From Tranzscheliella williamsii (taxonomy: Eukaryota > Basidiomycota > Ustilaginomycetes > Ustilaginales > Ustilaginaceae), in assembly GCA_023212725.1 (NCBI GenBank), contig JALBYF010000012.1, positions 62,001 to 126,000 of the forward strand: a stretch of 64,000 bases of DNA, given 5' to 3'. Both the position numbers and the translations under genes were made by a program. Below are positions 1 to 8,985 of the stretch, one piece after another. How positions within the stretch are numbered: the first letter of the stretch is position 1; every line of letters starts with the position of its first letter. The notes under the pieces were generated by a model, which saw only the letters and a list, made by a program, of their open reading frames with translations, ran no database searches and was not told the DNA's origin.

Positions 1-544
1 CGCCCGGGCTGATTGCGGCATGGCCCGGTGTCATGGGAGGTGCACCCATGCCTGCAGCGCGGATGCCCCTTGACGCGAGCGCCGCGGACCACTGATGGTA
101 GTAGGGATGGCCGGCAGAAGGCATCGGCGCCGAAGCTGCTATGCTGGCGGACATCACGCTGGGCGGCCCTTGGATCCGGTTGGGCGGCGCTGAGTCGTCA
201 AACTGGGTGTAGGTCCTCATCGGCAGATCTCCGATCGCCGGTGGAAAGCCTGGCTCGGGCGAGTCGACGAGCGTCGCATCATTCGAGGCCGGTGTCACCT
301 CACGAGAGCCGCCGCGCCGTCGGATCGGAACATCGTCGAGACAGACAAAGTCCGGCCATATATCGCTGATCGACCGGATGGCCACATCAGGCGCCTGAGC
401 ACCAAACTGAAGACCGGTAAAGTGGATATCTCCTAGGAAAGAGGGACGCTTCGATGCTGACGATGCTAAAGCGCGGTTGATCGTATCCAGAAAGCGGATC
501 GACAGACTTTCGTCCAATAAGCTCCAATCGAGGTCGAGAGACAT
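1..544 (-). CDS. MDM12: MDM12, ERMES subunit, 5' part only (cut by window edge)
   Basis: The reverse strand is open from an ATG at 544 to the left edge (181 codons) with no stop. The start MSLDLDWSLLDESLSIRFLD followed by PSFLGDIHFTGLQFGAQAPD and an ISDIWPDFV segment matches the N-terminal pattern of Mdm12, an SMP-domain protein. In known fungi Mdm12 sits on the cytosolic side of the ER-mitochondrion encounter structure, binds phospholipids and links Mmm1 to Mdm34. After about residue 65 the sequence turns Pro/Gly/Ser-rich (low complexity), as in the long loop that interrupts the SMP domain of basidiomycete Mdm12. The C-terminal half lies outside the window. The family is assigned from the first 65 residues only. 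Confidence 0.8.
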   Translation of the reverse strand, partial: MSLDLDWSLLDESLSIRFLDTINRALASSASKRPSFLGDIHFTGLQFGAQAPDVAIRSISDIWPDFVCLDDVPIRRRGGSREVTPASNDATLVDSPEPGFPPAIGDLPMRTYTQFDDSAPPNRIQGPPSVMSASIAASAPMPSAGHPYYHQWSAALASRGIRAAGMGAPPMTPGHAAISPG

Positions 545-795
545 GGCCGTGGAATGGGCGCGCCTCCCGACTTGCCGTTGCTCAGCAAAACAGCTCAGTA
601 GGGATGGTCAATAAGAGCCAGCGACCATGGACATGATGGAATGCTGAAGACACAGACTCATCAGAAGGTCGGGCCAAACGGAAGGCTGGGCGCGTTAATT
701 TCGTAAGGGCGTGGATCCGAAAACCACGTTCACATTCTCATCTTCTATCGTCGAGGTGCCTGCCACTCAAGAATGTCAAGCCTTTGCACCATGCC

Positions 796-913
796 ATCTG
801 CGGCCACAGAACCCTGAAAGCACCGCATCCCGTCCGATCTGCGAAGTTAAGCAGGGTGTCGCTTAGTCAGTACTACGGTGGGGGACCACGTGGGAATCCT
901 AAGTGCTGCAGTT
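796..913 (+). rRNA. 5S rRNA: 5S ribosomal RNA
   Basis: A 118-nt stretch has the complete basidiomycete 5S pattern. It contains the near-invariant CACCGCATCCCGTCCGATCT block, the internal control region AAGTTAAGCAGGG (box A side) and GTGGGGGACCACGTGGGAAT (box C side). The 5' end ATCTGCGGCC pairs with the 3' end of the gene to form helix I. A T6 run at 922-927 would serve as the RNA polymerase III terminator. It is a single copy between two protein genes, so 5S is dispersed and not in the rDNA repeat at this locus. The ends were set by alignment from memory to other fungal 5S RNAs and could be off by one or two bases. Confidence 0.95.
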
Positions 914-921
914 CAGCTTCC

Positions 922-927
922 TTTTTT
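922..927 (+). terminator. T-run terminator of the 5S gene
   Basis: Six consecutive T residues begin 9 nt after the 3' end of the 5S gene, the usual RNA polymerase III stop signal. Confidence 0.7.
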
Positions 928-1105
928 GTTTGGTCTTGGCGTCCTTCTCCTCAAGCGTCTGCATTAAAAAGACTCGTGTTGACTGAATCACAGCGTGTGA
1001 ACAGGAAGAGGGATGGATAAAGTCGCATTGAAGGGTATATAAATACAGATGCTGAGAATGGAGTGGGGCACTGCTGTGGTCGGGAAGGGCATGTCTGACG
1101 GACAT

Positions 1106-2078
1106 CTAGAAGCCACCTTTTCGTTTCCGGCCAGTGTACTTGCTGTCGAGGGGGACGTCTTCCTTGCCGCGCTTGCGGTTGAGCTCCTTCTTGCGGACAA
1201 TGTATTCTTTGGAGGTCTCTCCGGAGCGCTTTTTTCCTTTCTTGCCCCTGCGCTCCTTGTCGAGCCTCCTTTTCTCGAACTTGACCCCGGCTGCTCCGTT
1301 AGCACCGTCCTCGTGGTCGTGCGATAGACCCTCCGGCAAGGTCTGTTTGGCAGTCTGGCCGTTGGGGCCGACCATCATTTCGCCCCCGACCCAGAGGACC
1401 AAGTAGAACTTCTTGGCTTTGCGCGAGTTGGGGTAGTCGACCACCAGACCGCCGCCGAATCCGGCTCGGGTAGCAAACTGCATGATGAACTTGACCTGCT
1501 CGTCGGATTCGGGGTAGAACTGGAAGACTGCTCTCGAACCTCTGGACAGAGATGAATAGAGTGTGGTGAAAAAGCTTAGCAGGCGCTGGGCAGGGTTGTG
1601 CGAGGTCGCGTCGGCGTTGCAGAGCCACTGGAGGACCGAGATGGAGATGGCGCCGTCAAAGGCTCCGGCGCGGAAACCGCAGCCTTGACCGGCATCGGCG
1701 AGCAGGATGTCGCCCTCGGTCTCTTTTTCGATGGCTACCTCGAGCATCGAGGGCGAGATGTCAAAGCCGATCCACTCGTGCCCATGCTCGCTGATGATCT
1801 CACCCGACAAGCCCGATCCACAGCCGATGTCAAGGAGCAGTGCCGGCTTACGATGTTCTGGCAGCATGAGTAGCTCGATCGCGCGCTCTGTCATCTCGGC
1901 CTGGATGGTCTGAACACGTGTGCTGGCGTGGTCAAGATTGGGAGGAAGAGAAGGTCAGCAATGATCCGCTAGGGAACGGCGTGATGGTGGCTCGGCATGC
2001 TTACTTTGCAGTGTACTTGTGCGCCTCTGTGTCATTGTAGAAGATCTCTGGCGGCGCCAGGTGCTCCGGCCTTGACAT
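1106..2078 (-). CDS. BUD23: Bud23, 18S rRNA (guanine-N7) methyltransferase
   Basis: The gene has two exons, 2078-2005 and 1922-1106, giving 296 residues. The 82-nt intron starts GTAAGC and ends CCAG and restores MSRPEHLAPPEIFYNDTEAH...YTANTRVQTIQAEM, the conserved Bud23/WBSCR22 N-terminus. The SAM-binding motif LDIGCGSG is at residues 55-62. The last 60 residues are strongly basic (KKGKKR and RKRGKED runs), as in the family, where this tail gives nucleolar localisation. Known role: with Trm112, Bud23 methylates a guanine of 18S rRNA and helps 40S subunit export. Length and motif order are normal. The gene is divergent from the AFG1-like gene, which shares the 532-bp spacer. Confidence 0.93.
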
Positions 2079-2610
2079 TTCGATAGCGGCCGAGCGTGCT
2101 AAGACGTAACCGTAACCGTAATCGTTGCCCTTGTCGTTGCGAGTGGGTAACGTCGAGGATGGTAGACAGTGACGGCTCTCTCACTGAATTCCATCTCAAG
2201 CCAAAAATTTCGAGCTTCGTAGGCAGAGGTCAGGGTCCATATTCTGTGATTTTTGAAGGTGATCCCCTTACCTCTACACGATACGGCCGAGAGGAGATTG
2301 GCGTGCCAAAGGGAAGATCTGATTGTGGTTGTGGAGGGGCGATGCAGCCATCCCAAATACAGTCAGTTCACAGTTGTGAGTTCTGAGTATGTCGCCGCTG
2401 CGGGGTTTCAACATGCAAGGCTTACATAGCAGTCACGGTCAATAATCACACTCACCATGGCTGAGTGGTTCTGTTGGGCGGGAGCAGTTCCAACCTTCGA
2501 GCGGCCATCTACCATCTACCGGATACGTCTCGCTGATCTGGTACAGTCTACGTGGGTCGCTCGGATTAAGCAACGGCCAGCTCGTCGGGATTTGAGGTGG
2601 ATGAGCCAGT
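2079..2610. promoter_or_regulatory. Divergent promoter region BUD23 / AFG1-like gene
   Basis: This 532-bp spacer separates two divergently transcribed genes. A short near-repeat with period 6, CGTAACCGTAACCGTAATCG, lies at 2105-2124. I see no coding exon or RNA gene. Confidence 0.4.
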
Positions 2611-5600
2611 ATGTTGCCGTCAGCTTCGAGGACGGTCCGGGCCTCATCAGCGCTTCGTACCGCCCCATGTAGTCCAATCTATCCGGCGGCACTCAACTTC
2701 ATACCGCCGTCGAGTCGGACGACAGTGCGGTCTGTCCTTGGCAGTGCACAGCCAAGCTGCTCCGCGGTACCGTTGCGATGGCGGCGTGCTAGGCACGACG
2801 TTGCGCCGTATGCGGCCCCGCCAGACGCACAGAGGCACGAGCTGCAAGTCACCGACCCTCTGCTCATCTATCGCGCCAAGGTCGCTCGCGGTGAGCTGGA
2901 ACAGGACGAAGAGCAGCTCAGGGCGCTCGTCGAATTGCGCCGTATCAATCGCGTGCTTCGCGACTATGTGCCCCCCGCCCATCTGCTCGGCATCTTGCAG
3001 AGCGATACGCAGAGCGCTTCCTCGGCCAGGCTGGCTTCCGCCATCGATCAACGCCTGCGACCTGGCGCAAAAGACGAGGTCGACGATACCATGGCTTCCT
3101 CTTCTGAACGCCAGCAAAACATAGGCGAGCTGGTCAAATGGCTCAGCGAGAGCCAAGGGCTCGCTGAACTCGGTACCCCCAAGGGCCTCCTCATCACAGG
3201 CACGCCGGGAACGGGGAAAAGCATGGTCATGGACATCTTTTATGATTCCCTACCCACAAAGTACAAATTCCGCAGACACTACCATCACCTGCTGCTAGAT
3301 CTGTACAGGATCGTTTGGGAGGAAGCTGAACGCAGGAGGCTCGCTGTTCATCAGCGCTCTCCACGCGCTACAGCGACACCGGAGCTGGGCACCGGTGCCG
3401 TCTGGATGCGAGACTCTAGCACCACTGGCAAGCGCTCGTGGCGCAGAGCGCTGCGTGGTATGCCCTTCTTTCGCCCAGATTCGCTCGCAGAGTCGGCTAC
3501 GGAGCCCCTCGCAGATATCCCTGGGCCGGACGGGGACGCGGTCAAGACGACATTGCCGCTGCATGCCGCAGCCCACCTATTCCTGCATTATGGTCACATC
3601 CTCCTTTTTGACGAGATCCAGCTGGTCGACGTTGCCAGCGCAGGTCTCTTGCGCCGGACGCTGGAAGCGTATTGGCGCCTCGGCGGAGTCGTCATAGGTA
3701 CGAGTAACCGCATCCCCAAAGACCTGTACGCCAGCAATGTTCAGCGCGGCCAGCTGGTGCAGTTTCTGGAAATGTTGCAAGAGAGATGCCCCAACCACGA
3801 GATGCGAAGGAACAGAGACTTTCGACGAGAGCCGTTTTACCGTGCCCAGTGGCTCCAACGAAACATCGCAGAGGAAAGTGAAGCTAGCGAGCCGCCGCAG
3901 CAATCTCGTTCGCCGCAAGAGGCTCCAGAGACTCAAACGTCGTACTTTCTCAGGTCCGAGCAGCAGACTTTCAGCGAACTGGTCGACTCGGCCATTGCGG
4001 GCAGAGCGTCGGGTCCTGCTACACTCAATGTGTACGGCCGCAAGCTGCGGGTGCCCTTCTCCGTCGCTGCGACAGCCACGTTGCCCAGCGTCTGCAGATA
4101 CAGCTTTATTGAGCTGTGCGACACGCCGCTTGGACCGGCCGACTACCTCACGCTGGCGTCTACCTACCACACATTCATTCTGGACGGTCTGCCGCAGATG
4201 ACGCTGCTGCAGAAGAATCAGGCCCGGCGCCTGATTACCTTTCTCGATGCGGTGTACGAAGCGGGATGCCGCCTCATTGTCTTGGCTGATGCCGGGCCCG
4301 ACGATCTCTTCTTTCCCGATGCCAAGAGCGCCGCCCTCCACGCTGCGCGGGGACCCGCCGCCGGGCCTGGCGATGTCAACATAGAGCTGCCACGATCTGC
4401 CGCCGGCGCTCGCCACTCTGAACTCGCCGATGGCCTGGCGGATACGACCACCCAAGCGGCCAATACACAAGGAATCAGGCCGCCGATCGCCAGCGCGCCT
4501 GCTGGGAGAGTTGTCGCCAGGAGGAAGGCGCCGGCGCGCCGGGCCGAGCAGGCGCAGGATGCCAGCGAGGACGCATTCATGACCGACGCGCTGATCATGG
4601 CCGAGACGCTGTCCGAAGCGCTGCAGGACACCGAGGAGGGCTTCCGGCCCAACATCTCGGCGTACGCGGAGGACCGCCCGAGCCGGTCGGCCGCGGCGAC
4701 GCGCGGTGACAATGTGGCCTTCAAGCATCTGGCCATCTTTAGCGGCGAGGACGAGCGGTTTTCCTACGAGCGTGCCGTGTCGCGGCTCTTTGAGATGAGC
4801 CACCGCGACTGGATGCGGCGGCGCGGGTGGCGGCCGTTTCTGGCGGCCGAGATGGGCGCGTGGGCGGGGGGGCCGCCTGTGACAGGCAGTATGGTGACCG
4901 AGGGGCGCGAGGGGGAGGTGGCGGCGAGGGGGAAGCGGGGGCGGAATGTGGGGCCGCCGGTGCTGTCGGAGGCGCACGTATGGGGGGTGCGGGAAGACTG
5001 GGGGCCGCGCGCGGGGGTGTGGGGGCGGGGAGCTGCGGGGGTGGTGCCGAGCGGGCGACGGGGGTTGGCGACGACGGCGGGGCGGTGCGCGGACCCGTAC
5101 GCCACGCTGGCGGTGGGGCGCGGTGCGACGCAGGCGCAGATCAAGGCGCAGTTCTACAAGCTCTCCAAGCAGCTCCACCCGGACGTCAACCCGAGCGACG
5201 ACGCCAAGCACCGCTTCCAGGCCGTCAGCGAGGCCTACGCCACCCTCGCCACCCCCGCCCGCCGTTCCGCCTACGACCGCAACGCCGCCACCCCCACCCA
5301 CCCCACCCACCCCCCCAGCGACAACTCCCACCGCCGCGCACGCGCAGCCTACGCCTGGGCCCGCCGTCCCCGCAAACCATCCCCCCCGCCACCCCGTCAA
5401 CACCAACCCTCCCCAGCCTCCTCCGCGTTCGAAACCCTCGCGGCCCAGCAACGCGCCCGCGAGGCCCGCAACCGCGCCCGCACCGCTTCCTCCTCCCACA
5501 CCACCGACTACAACAGAGCCTACCAGGCCGACGTCGCAAACCCGCTCGTCCGCTTCGCACAGGTCCTCGTCACCTTCTACATCATCTGGAAGGCTGGCAC

Positions 5601-5640
5601 CTTCTTCATCACCCGTACCGAACGCCCCCGCCGCTCCTAG
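2611..5640 (+). CDS. AFG1-like mitochondrial ATPase fused to a J domain and C-terminal membrane anchor
   Basis: One uninterrupted frame of 1009 residues holds two proteins that are normally separate. Residues 1-60 are Arg/Ser/Ala-rich without acidic residues, a good mitochondrial presequence. Residues about 80-735 are an AFG1/LACE1 ATPase: Walker A GTPGTGKS at 197-204, Walker B ILLFDEIQ ending near 337, and the closing segment YERAVSRLFEMSHRDW near 720-734. Yeast Afg1 and human LACE1 act in turnover of respiratory-chain subunits. After a very Gly-rich linker (735-815) comes RRGLATT, which resembles a presequence cleavage site. A J domain follows at about 828-890 with HPD at 856-858, then a Pro/Ala-rich stretch and a hydrophobic segment at about 978-1000. 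J domains stimulate Hsp70. The two parts may still be made as separate proteins from internal AUGs. The start was chosen as the first ATG giving a presequence. Confidence 0.85.
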   Translation: MLPSASRTVRASSALRTAPCSPIYPAALNFIPPSSRTTVRSVLGSAQPSCSAVPLRWRRARHDVAPYAAPPDAQRHELQVTDPLLIYRAKVARGELEQDEEQLRALVELRRINRVLRDYVPPAHLLGILQSDTQSASSARLASAIDQRLRPGAKDEVDDTMASSSERQQNIGELVKWLSESQGLAELGTPKGLLITGTPGTGKSMVMDIFYDSLPTKYKFRRHYHHLLLDLYRIVWEEAERRRLAVHQRSPRATATPELGTGAVWMRDSSTTGKRSWRRALRGMPFFRPDSLAESATEPLADIPGPDGDAVKTTLPLHAAAHLFLHYGHILLFDEIQLVDVASAGLLRRTLEAYWRLGGVVIGTSNRIPKDLYASNVQRGQLVQFLEMLQERCPNHEMRRNRDFRREPFYRAQWLQRNIAEESEASEPPQQSRSPQEAPETQTSYFLRSEQQTFSELVDSAIAGRASGPATLNVYGRKLRVPFSVAATATLPSVCRYSFIELCDTPLGPADYLTLASTYHTFILDGLPQMTLLQKNQARRLITFLDAVYEAGCRLIVLADAGPDDLFFPDAKSAALHAARGPAAGPGDVNIELPRSAAGARHSELADGLADTTTQAANTQGIRPPIASAPAGRVVARRKAPARRAEQAQDASEDAFMTDALIMAETLSEALQDTEEGFRPNISAYAEDRPSRSAAATRGDNVAFKHLAIFSGEDERFSYERAVSRLFEMSHRDWMRRRGWRPFLAAEMGAWAGGPPVTGSMVTEGREGEVAARGKRGRNVGPPVLSEAHVWGVREDWGPRAGVWGRGAAGVVPSGRRGLATTAGRCADPYATLAVGRGATQAQIKAQFYKLSKQLHPDVNPSDDAKHRFQAVSEAYATLATPARRSAYDRNAATPTHPTHPPSDNSHRRARAAYAWARRPRKPSPPPPRQHQPSPASSAFETLAAQQRAREARNRARTASSSHTTDYNRAYQADVANPLVRFAQVLVTFYIIWKAGTFFITRTERPRRS

Positions 5641-5803
5641 CCACAGCCATCCCTCCATAGACAATACCACACCCCGCATACCCTTGTGTACCTCGCATGG
5701 CGGCAGAGCGAATACAGATGCATTTACAGGTGGGCTAGCGGCAGTGGATTTACAAAGCGGCCGCCGAGCCGGCGGAGTGGACGGGAGGTGTGTGCGCGGG
5801 GGA

Positions 5804-6640
5804 CTACTTGATGCGCTGGGCGGAGGGGGCTTGGGGTTGGCGGGAGGAGGCGTGGGCTTCGGCGCCCTGTTTGGCGGGGTCCTCTTCGCCGCCGGGCAAG
5901 ATGAGGAGGACGGCGATGGGGATGATGTAGAACCAGTACTTCTGGAGGAAGGATTTTTCGGGCTCGGGGGTTTGGACGGTGCCGTCCTCGCGCGTGGGCA
6001 GTGGTTGGCGGAGGGGGGGCGTGGGGGGTGTGGAGGCGGTGTGGAGGGCGAGGTGGGTGTTGAGGGCGGGGGTTGGGGGTGTGGGTGGGTGGCGGGGTTT
6101 GCGCTGGGTGCGGACGCGGCTGAGCTTGTGCGGGGAGGCGAGGGGGCAGCCGTCGGCGCCGAGCGTGATGTCGCGGACGCGGTACGCAATGCTGAGCGGC
6201 ACACCGCCGCGCGCGTGCACCGCCAGCTCGTCATCCACCGTCGCCAACTCACCACTGCTCTGCCGCAGCTGGCACAGCCGCACCGACGTACTCACCTCCC
6301 CCTCCCCCACCCCCGCCCCCGCCACCGCCACCTGATACAGCAACCCAGCACCATCCCCCAACAACGCCCGCTCCCGCAGCGCAGCCACCTCGTCACGGCT
6401 GATCGTGTTGCTCACTCCCCCACCATCGCCCGTACTGTTCCTCTCCGCAGACCAGTCCCGCGTACCTCCCCCCACCGCCGTAGGTAGATCGACAGTACCG
6501 CGCACCGTCCATTGCCCTGCGTCCTCGAACGAAGACACGCGGTGCAAAAGCGTATACGTCTTGACTTCCGCAGCCGCACTGCCGACACCGCTGCCCAGCA
6601 GCGCAAGTCCGGCCAGGATCAGTCCACTTGCTTTCTTCAT
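5804..6640 (-). CDS. EMC10: EMC10, ER membrane protein complex subunit 10
   Basis: The protein has 278 residues from the ATG at 6640. An upstream in-frame ATG at 6748 is less likely because the 6640 start directly yields the signal peptide MKKASGLILAGLALLGSG ending at SAAA. The lumenal part has VKTYTLLHRVSS and a beta-rich domain, then a Pro/Thr-rich linker. The C-terminal membrane segment KSFLQKYWFYIIPIAVLLIL is the conserved signature of EMC10. The family acts in the ER membrane complex that inserts tail-anchored and multi-pass proteins. The gene converges on the AFG1-J fusion (164-bp gap). Its 3' third is unusually C-rich in the sense strand. Confidence 0.85.
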   Translation of the reverse strand: MKKASGLILAGLALLGSGVGSAAAEVKTYTLLHRVSSFEDAGQWTVRGTVDLPTAVGGGTRDWSAERNSTGDGGGVSNTISRDEVAALRERALLGDGAGLLYQVAVAGAGVGEGEVSTSVRLCQLRQSSGELATVDDELAVHARGGVPLSIAYRVRDITLGADGCPLASPHKLSRVRTQRKPRHPPTPPTPALNTHLALHTASTPPTPPLRQPLPTREDGTVQTPEPEKSFLQKYWFYIIPIAVLLILPGGEEDPAKQGAEAHASSRQPQAPSAQRIK

Positions 6641-6996
6641 GCTGGCTCTCTTGACGGGTGGTAGGCGAATGGAAGAATTCAGCAGACTCGTGGTTGGAGA
6701 TGATGCGGACCCGTGCTGGGACGTGCGCTCAGCCTTACGATCTAACATCTTCTTTCCTGCTGAACGCTTCGCAACGTCAGGCTTCCAAACCGCGTTTCTG
6801 CACCTACAGCATCACCGCTCGTGTGCCCGCGAAGAACCGGCGAGGTGCAATCACTCCGCGACAAGGTAAGCCGCCAGGAAAGAAGGATGAGCATGGAATA
6901 TGACAGCAAGCCAGCTAATAAAATGTCATACAAAAGCGAAGGTAGGACAACGGAGAGAAGGCGGTTACCGCCACCGAGTGCAACCGACTCACAACA
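6641..6996. other. Intergenic spacer
   Basis: This 356-bp stretch lies between the EMC10 start and the end of the next minus-strand gene. I see nothing beyond promoter and 3' UTR sequence. Confidence 0.3.
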
Positions 6997-8985
6997 TCAC
7001 ATGACAATGCAGCAGCAGCCAGCGCTGTCCTGGTCCGCCTTCTTCCGATCCATGCGCTGCTGCGTAATCTGGGCAGGCTTTGCGGCTACAGAGTGCGTGC
7101 CCTGTGGAGGTAGGGGCTGCTGCTGCGGTGGCTGCGGATGGTGCCGCCGCTCGCTGCGGTAGCTCTGTTGCGACCGGGCTTGGCTGACGTTAGACGGCCG
7201 CCGCGGCAGCTCCTGCAAGGCTATGCTGTCGGCGTGCAGATACTGCTGATCACCGAGCGTGTGGTGGCTGCTGTGGTGCGACTGCTGGCTGGCGCGGTCG
7301 ACTGGGGCGTCGACAGGGTTGAGCGTCTGCTGCTGCTGATACGCTTGCTCTTCTTCGATCTGCTGCTGCCGATAAGCTTGCTGGTCTTCTACCTGCTGCT
7401 GCTGATAAGCTTGCTGGTCTTCGATCTGCCGCTGTCGGTCATGGTCGGCACGCTGGTACTGCAGGCGAAGCGCATCGGCCTGTGCCTCTTCCCGCTGCTG
7501 CTGTTCCCTTTCCGCCTTTCTCCTTGCTAGGAGATCGTGTTTGCTGAGAGGAAGACCGTCCCTGTCCCAGGTATCGATGAGGCCTTCGTACCGGCTGAGC
7601 CGAGCATCGCCCGCCAGCAGCTGTTGCTGTTGCAGCTTGCGGGCGACCGTCGGGATAATCTGATCTTCCCAGTCGTTGGTGCTTTTAACGCTTCGAAGTG
7701 CGCCGAACTCGCCGAGGCTTCCTACATCGCCGATGGCGGCCGGAGCCGAACTCTCCCGTATCCCTCTTATGGCCTTCTCGGGGGACAGCGACCGAAACGC
7801 ATCGGGTTGAGCATGCCGGCTGCGCTTCGACGGATCCGAAGGCGAGAGATTTTGCTCCAGATGAGCGCGACGCAAACTCGAACTGGGGCTGGAAGAGGCA
7901 GCGCCCAGCGGGCCAAATTCTTCCAGCAGCTTTGGGTCGAGTGCCGCTCTTCGTCGGACCGAAGATGGCGAGCGCTTGTGGTTGCTATTAGGAGTACTTA
8001 CAGCCTCGCCCGCTGGAATCGGACCGCCTGCAGAGGTTCCCTCAGTCCCTTCCCGCCTCTCTCGACGCCAAGAGCTTCCATTGTCTATGCTCGGGCGCAA
8101 CGGCGTGGACTGAGTGCGGATCCTTCGCGACTCGAAGCTCGAGGGTATGTCCGGTGGAGGATGCAAAGGTCCATCTTCGGCCGGAAAGGCTTGTGCGTCC
8201 TGGTTGTGGGCTTGGGCATGTGTAATCGCGTACAAAGCTTGGCCGCTTGGCGCCTTGGGGTGACGTGGTCTTTCATCGTGCGTTGCGAGACCTAGGCCAG
8301 GGCTATGCGTTGAAAGCGGCTCTCTTTGACGAGCTGCAAGCAGACGCGCCCTCTCCCGTGCTCGAGTTGTGGCATCACTGGACAAGATGCTCGTGGGGGA
8401 AGCAGGCGACGATGCTTTCCTGTTCGAGTAGCTAGAAGAAGTGACGGAGCTGTTGCGCTCGAGCGTCGACAGCGCCCTGGTCCGCAGGGTCGCCGCAGTT
8501 TCGGCATAATTGACACTGCTTTCGCTAGGCGCATTGCGCACAGAGCCGAACCGGTTGTGGTACTGGTCAATCGAAGAGTCACGATGTGACTTGACCGTCT
8601 CCCGTGACTGGCGACGCGCAGCAATGGCTGGATCGCGAACGTAGGCGGCTTGTTCCCCGCTCTTCTCGAGTGACTCTCTGGGCCGGGCTGCGATGCTGGA
8701 CCATCCTTGATCGCTCTCCTCGATGCGGCTGATTCGTTTGCTCATATTCTTGGACTCTTGCTCCAATTTCTTCCTGAGGGCGGGAACCACCTGCTCGTCC
8801 CACGGAATGTTGGACTGAGTGCTTGGCGGGACGGAGCCTGGACCCCAGTCGCTGAGGCCGTATCCAGAAGCGCCTCCACCGGCGCCAAGGCTGCTTCCCC
8901 CCGCAGCGCCGAACTCGTTCGCTCCCCAGCGGCCGTCGAGTGGGGCACCATTCTTGCGGGATGGTGGCAGCGTTGCGGCTGTCAT
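6997..8985 (-). CDS. Low-complexity protein with C-terminal CAAX box, unknown function
   Basis: The gene is a single exon of 662 residues. I do not recognise a catalytic domain. A motif occurs twice: WDEQVVPALRKKLEQE at 62-77 and WEDQIIPTVARKLQQQ at 439-454, which suggests a repeated short helix. The middle is Ser/Arg-rich and probably disordered. Residues about 515-560 hold three imperfect copies of an IEDQQAYQQQQ-type unit. The protein ends GCCCIVM: C659-I-V-M is a CAAX box whose terminal Met predicts farnesylation, and Cys657 and Cys658 are possible palmitoylation sites. It is therefore likely a membrane-tethered scaffold (inference). The window also encodes Ste14/ICMT, which would methylate such a C-terminus. 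Confidence 0.75.
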   Translation of the reverse strand: MTAATLPPSRKNGAPLDGRWGANEFGAAGGSSLGAGGGASGYGLSDWGPGSVPPSTQSNIPWDEQVVPALRKKLEQESKNMSKRISRIEESDQGWSSIAARPRESLEKSGEQAAYVRDPAIAARRQSRETVKSHRDSSIDQYHNRFGSVRNAPSESSVNYAETAATLRTRALSTLERNSSVTSSSYSNRKASSPASPTSILSSDATTRARERARLLAARQREPLSTHSPGLGLATHDERPRHPKAPSGQALYAITHAQAHNQDAQAFPAEDGPLHPPPDIPSSFESRRIRTQSTPLRPSIDNGSSWRRERREGTEGTSAGGPIPAGEAVSTPNSNHKRSPSSVRRRAALDPKLLEEFGPLGAASSSPSSSLRRAHLEQNLSPSDPSKRSRHAQPDAFRSLSPEKAIRGIRESSAPAAIGDVGSLGEFGALRSVKSTNDWEDQIIPTVARKLQQQQLLAGDARLSRYEGLIDTWDRDGLPLSKHDLLARRKAEREQQQREEAQADALRLQYQRADHDRQRQIEDQQAYQQQQVEDQQAYRQQQIEEEQAYQQQQTLNPVDAPVDRASQQSHHSSHHTLGDQQYLHADSIALQELPRRPSNVSQARSQQSYRSERRHHPQPPQQQPLPPQGTHSVAAKPAQITQQRMDRKKADQDSAGCCCIVM
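7320..7455 (-). repeat. Gln-rich imperfect 11-residue coding repeat
   Basis: Inside the CAAX-protein gene, three adjacent copies of a roughly 33-bp unit encode (I/V)E(D/E)(Q/E)QAY(Q/R)QQQ. The unit is visible in DNA as repeated gcttgctggtctt(c/cta)... and tgctgctg blocks on the plus strand. It is a likely length-variable site. Confidence 0.6.

Noticed and set aside
3577..6255. 892-residue open frame on the minus strand
   Set aside because: It is antisense to the AFG1-J gene and overlaps EMC10 in another frame. It is Pro/Arg/Gly low-complexity, with no domain. Long antisense frames are expected in GC-rich coding DNA.
4946..6487. 513-residue plus-strand frame
   Set aside because: It bridges the J-domain region in the wrong phase and EMC10 in antisense. 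Its length is explained by the G-rich and C-rich blocks.
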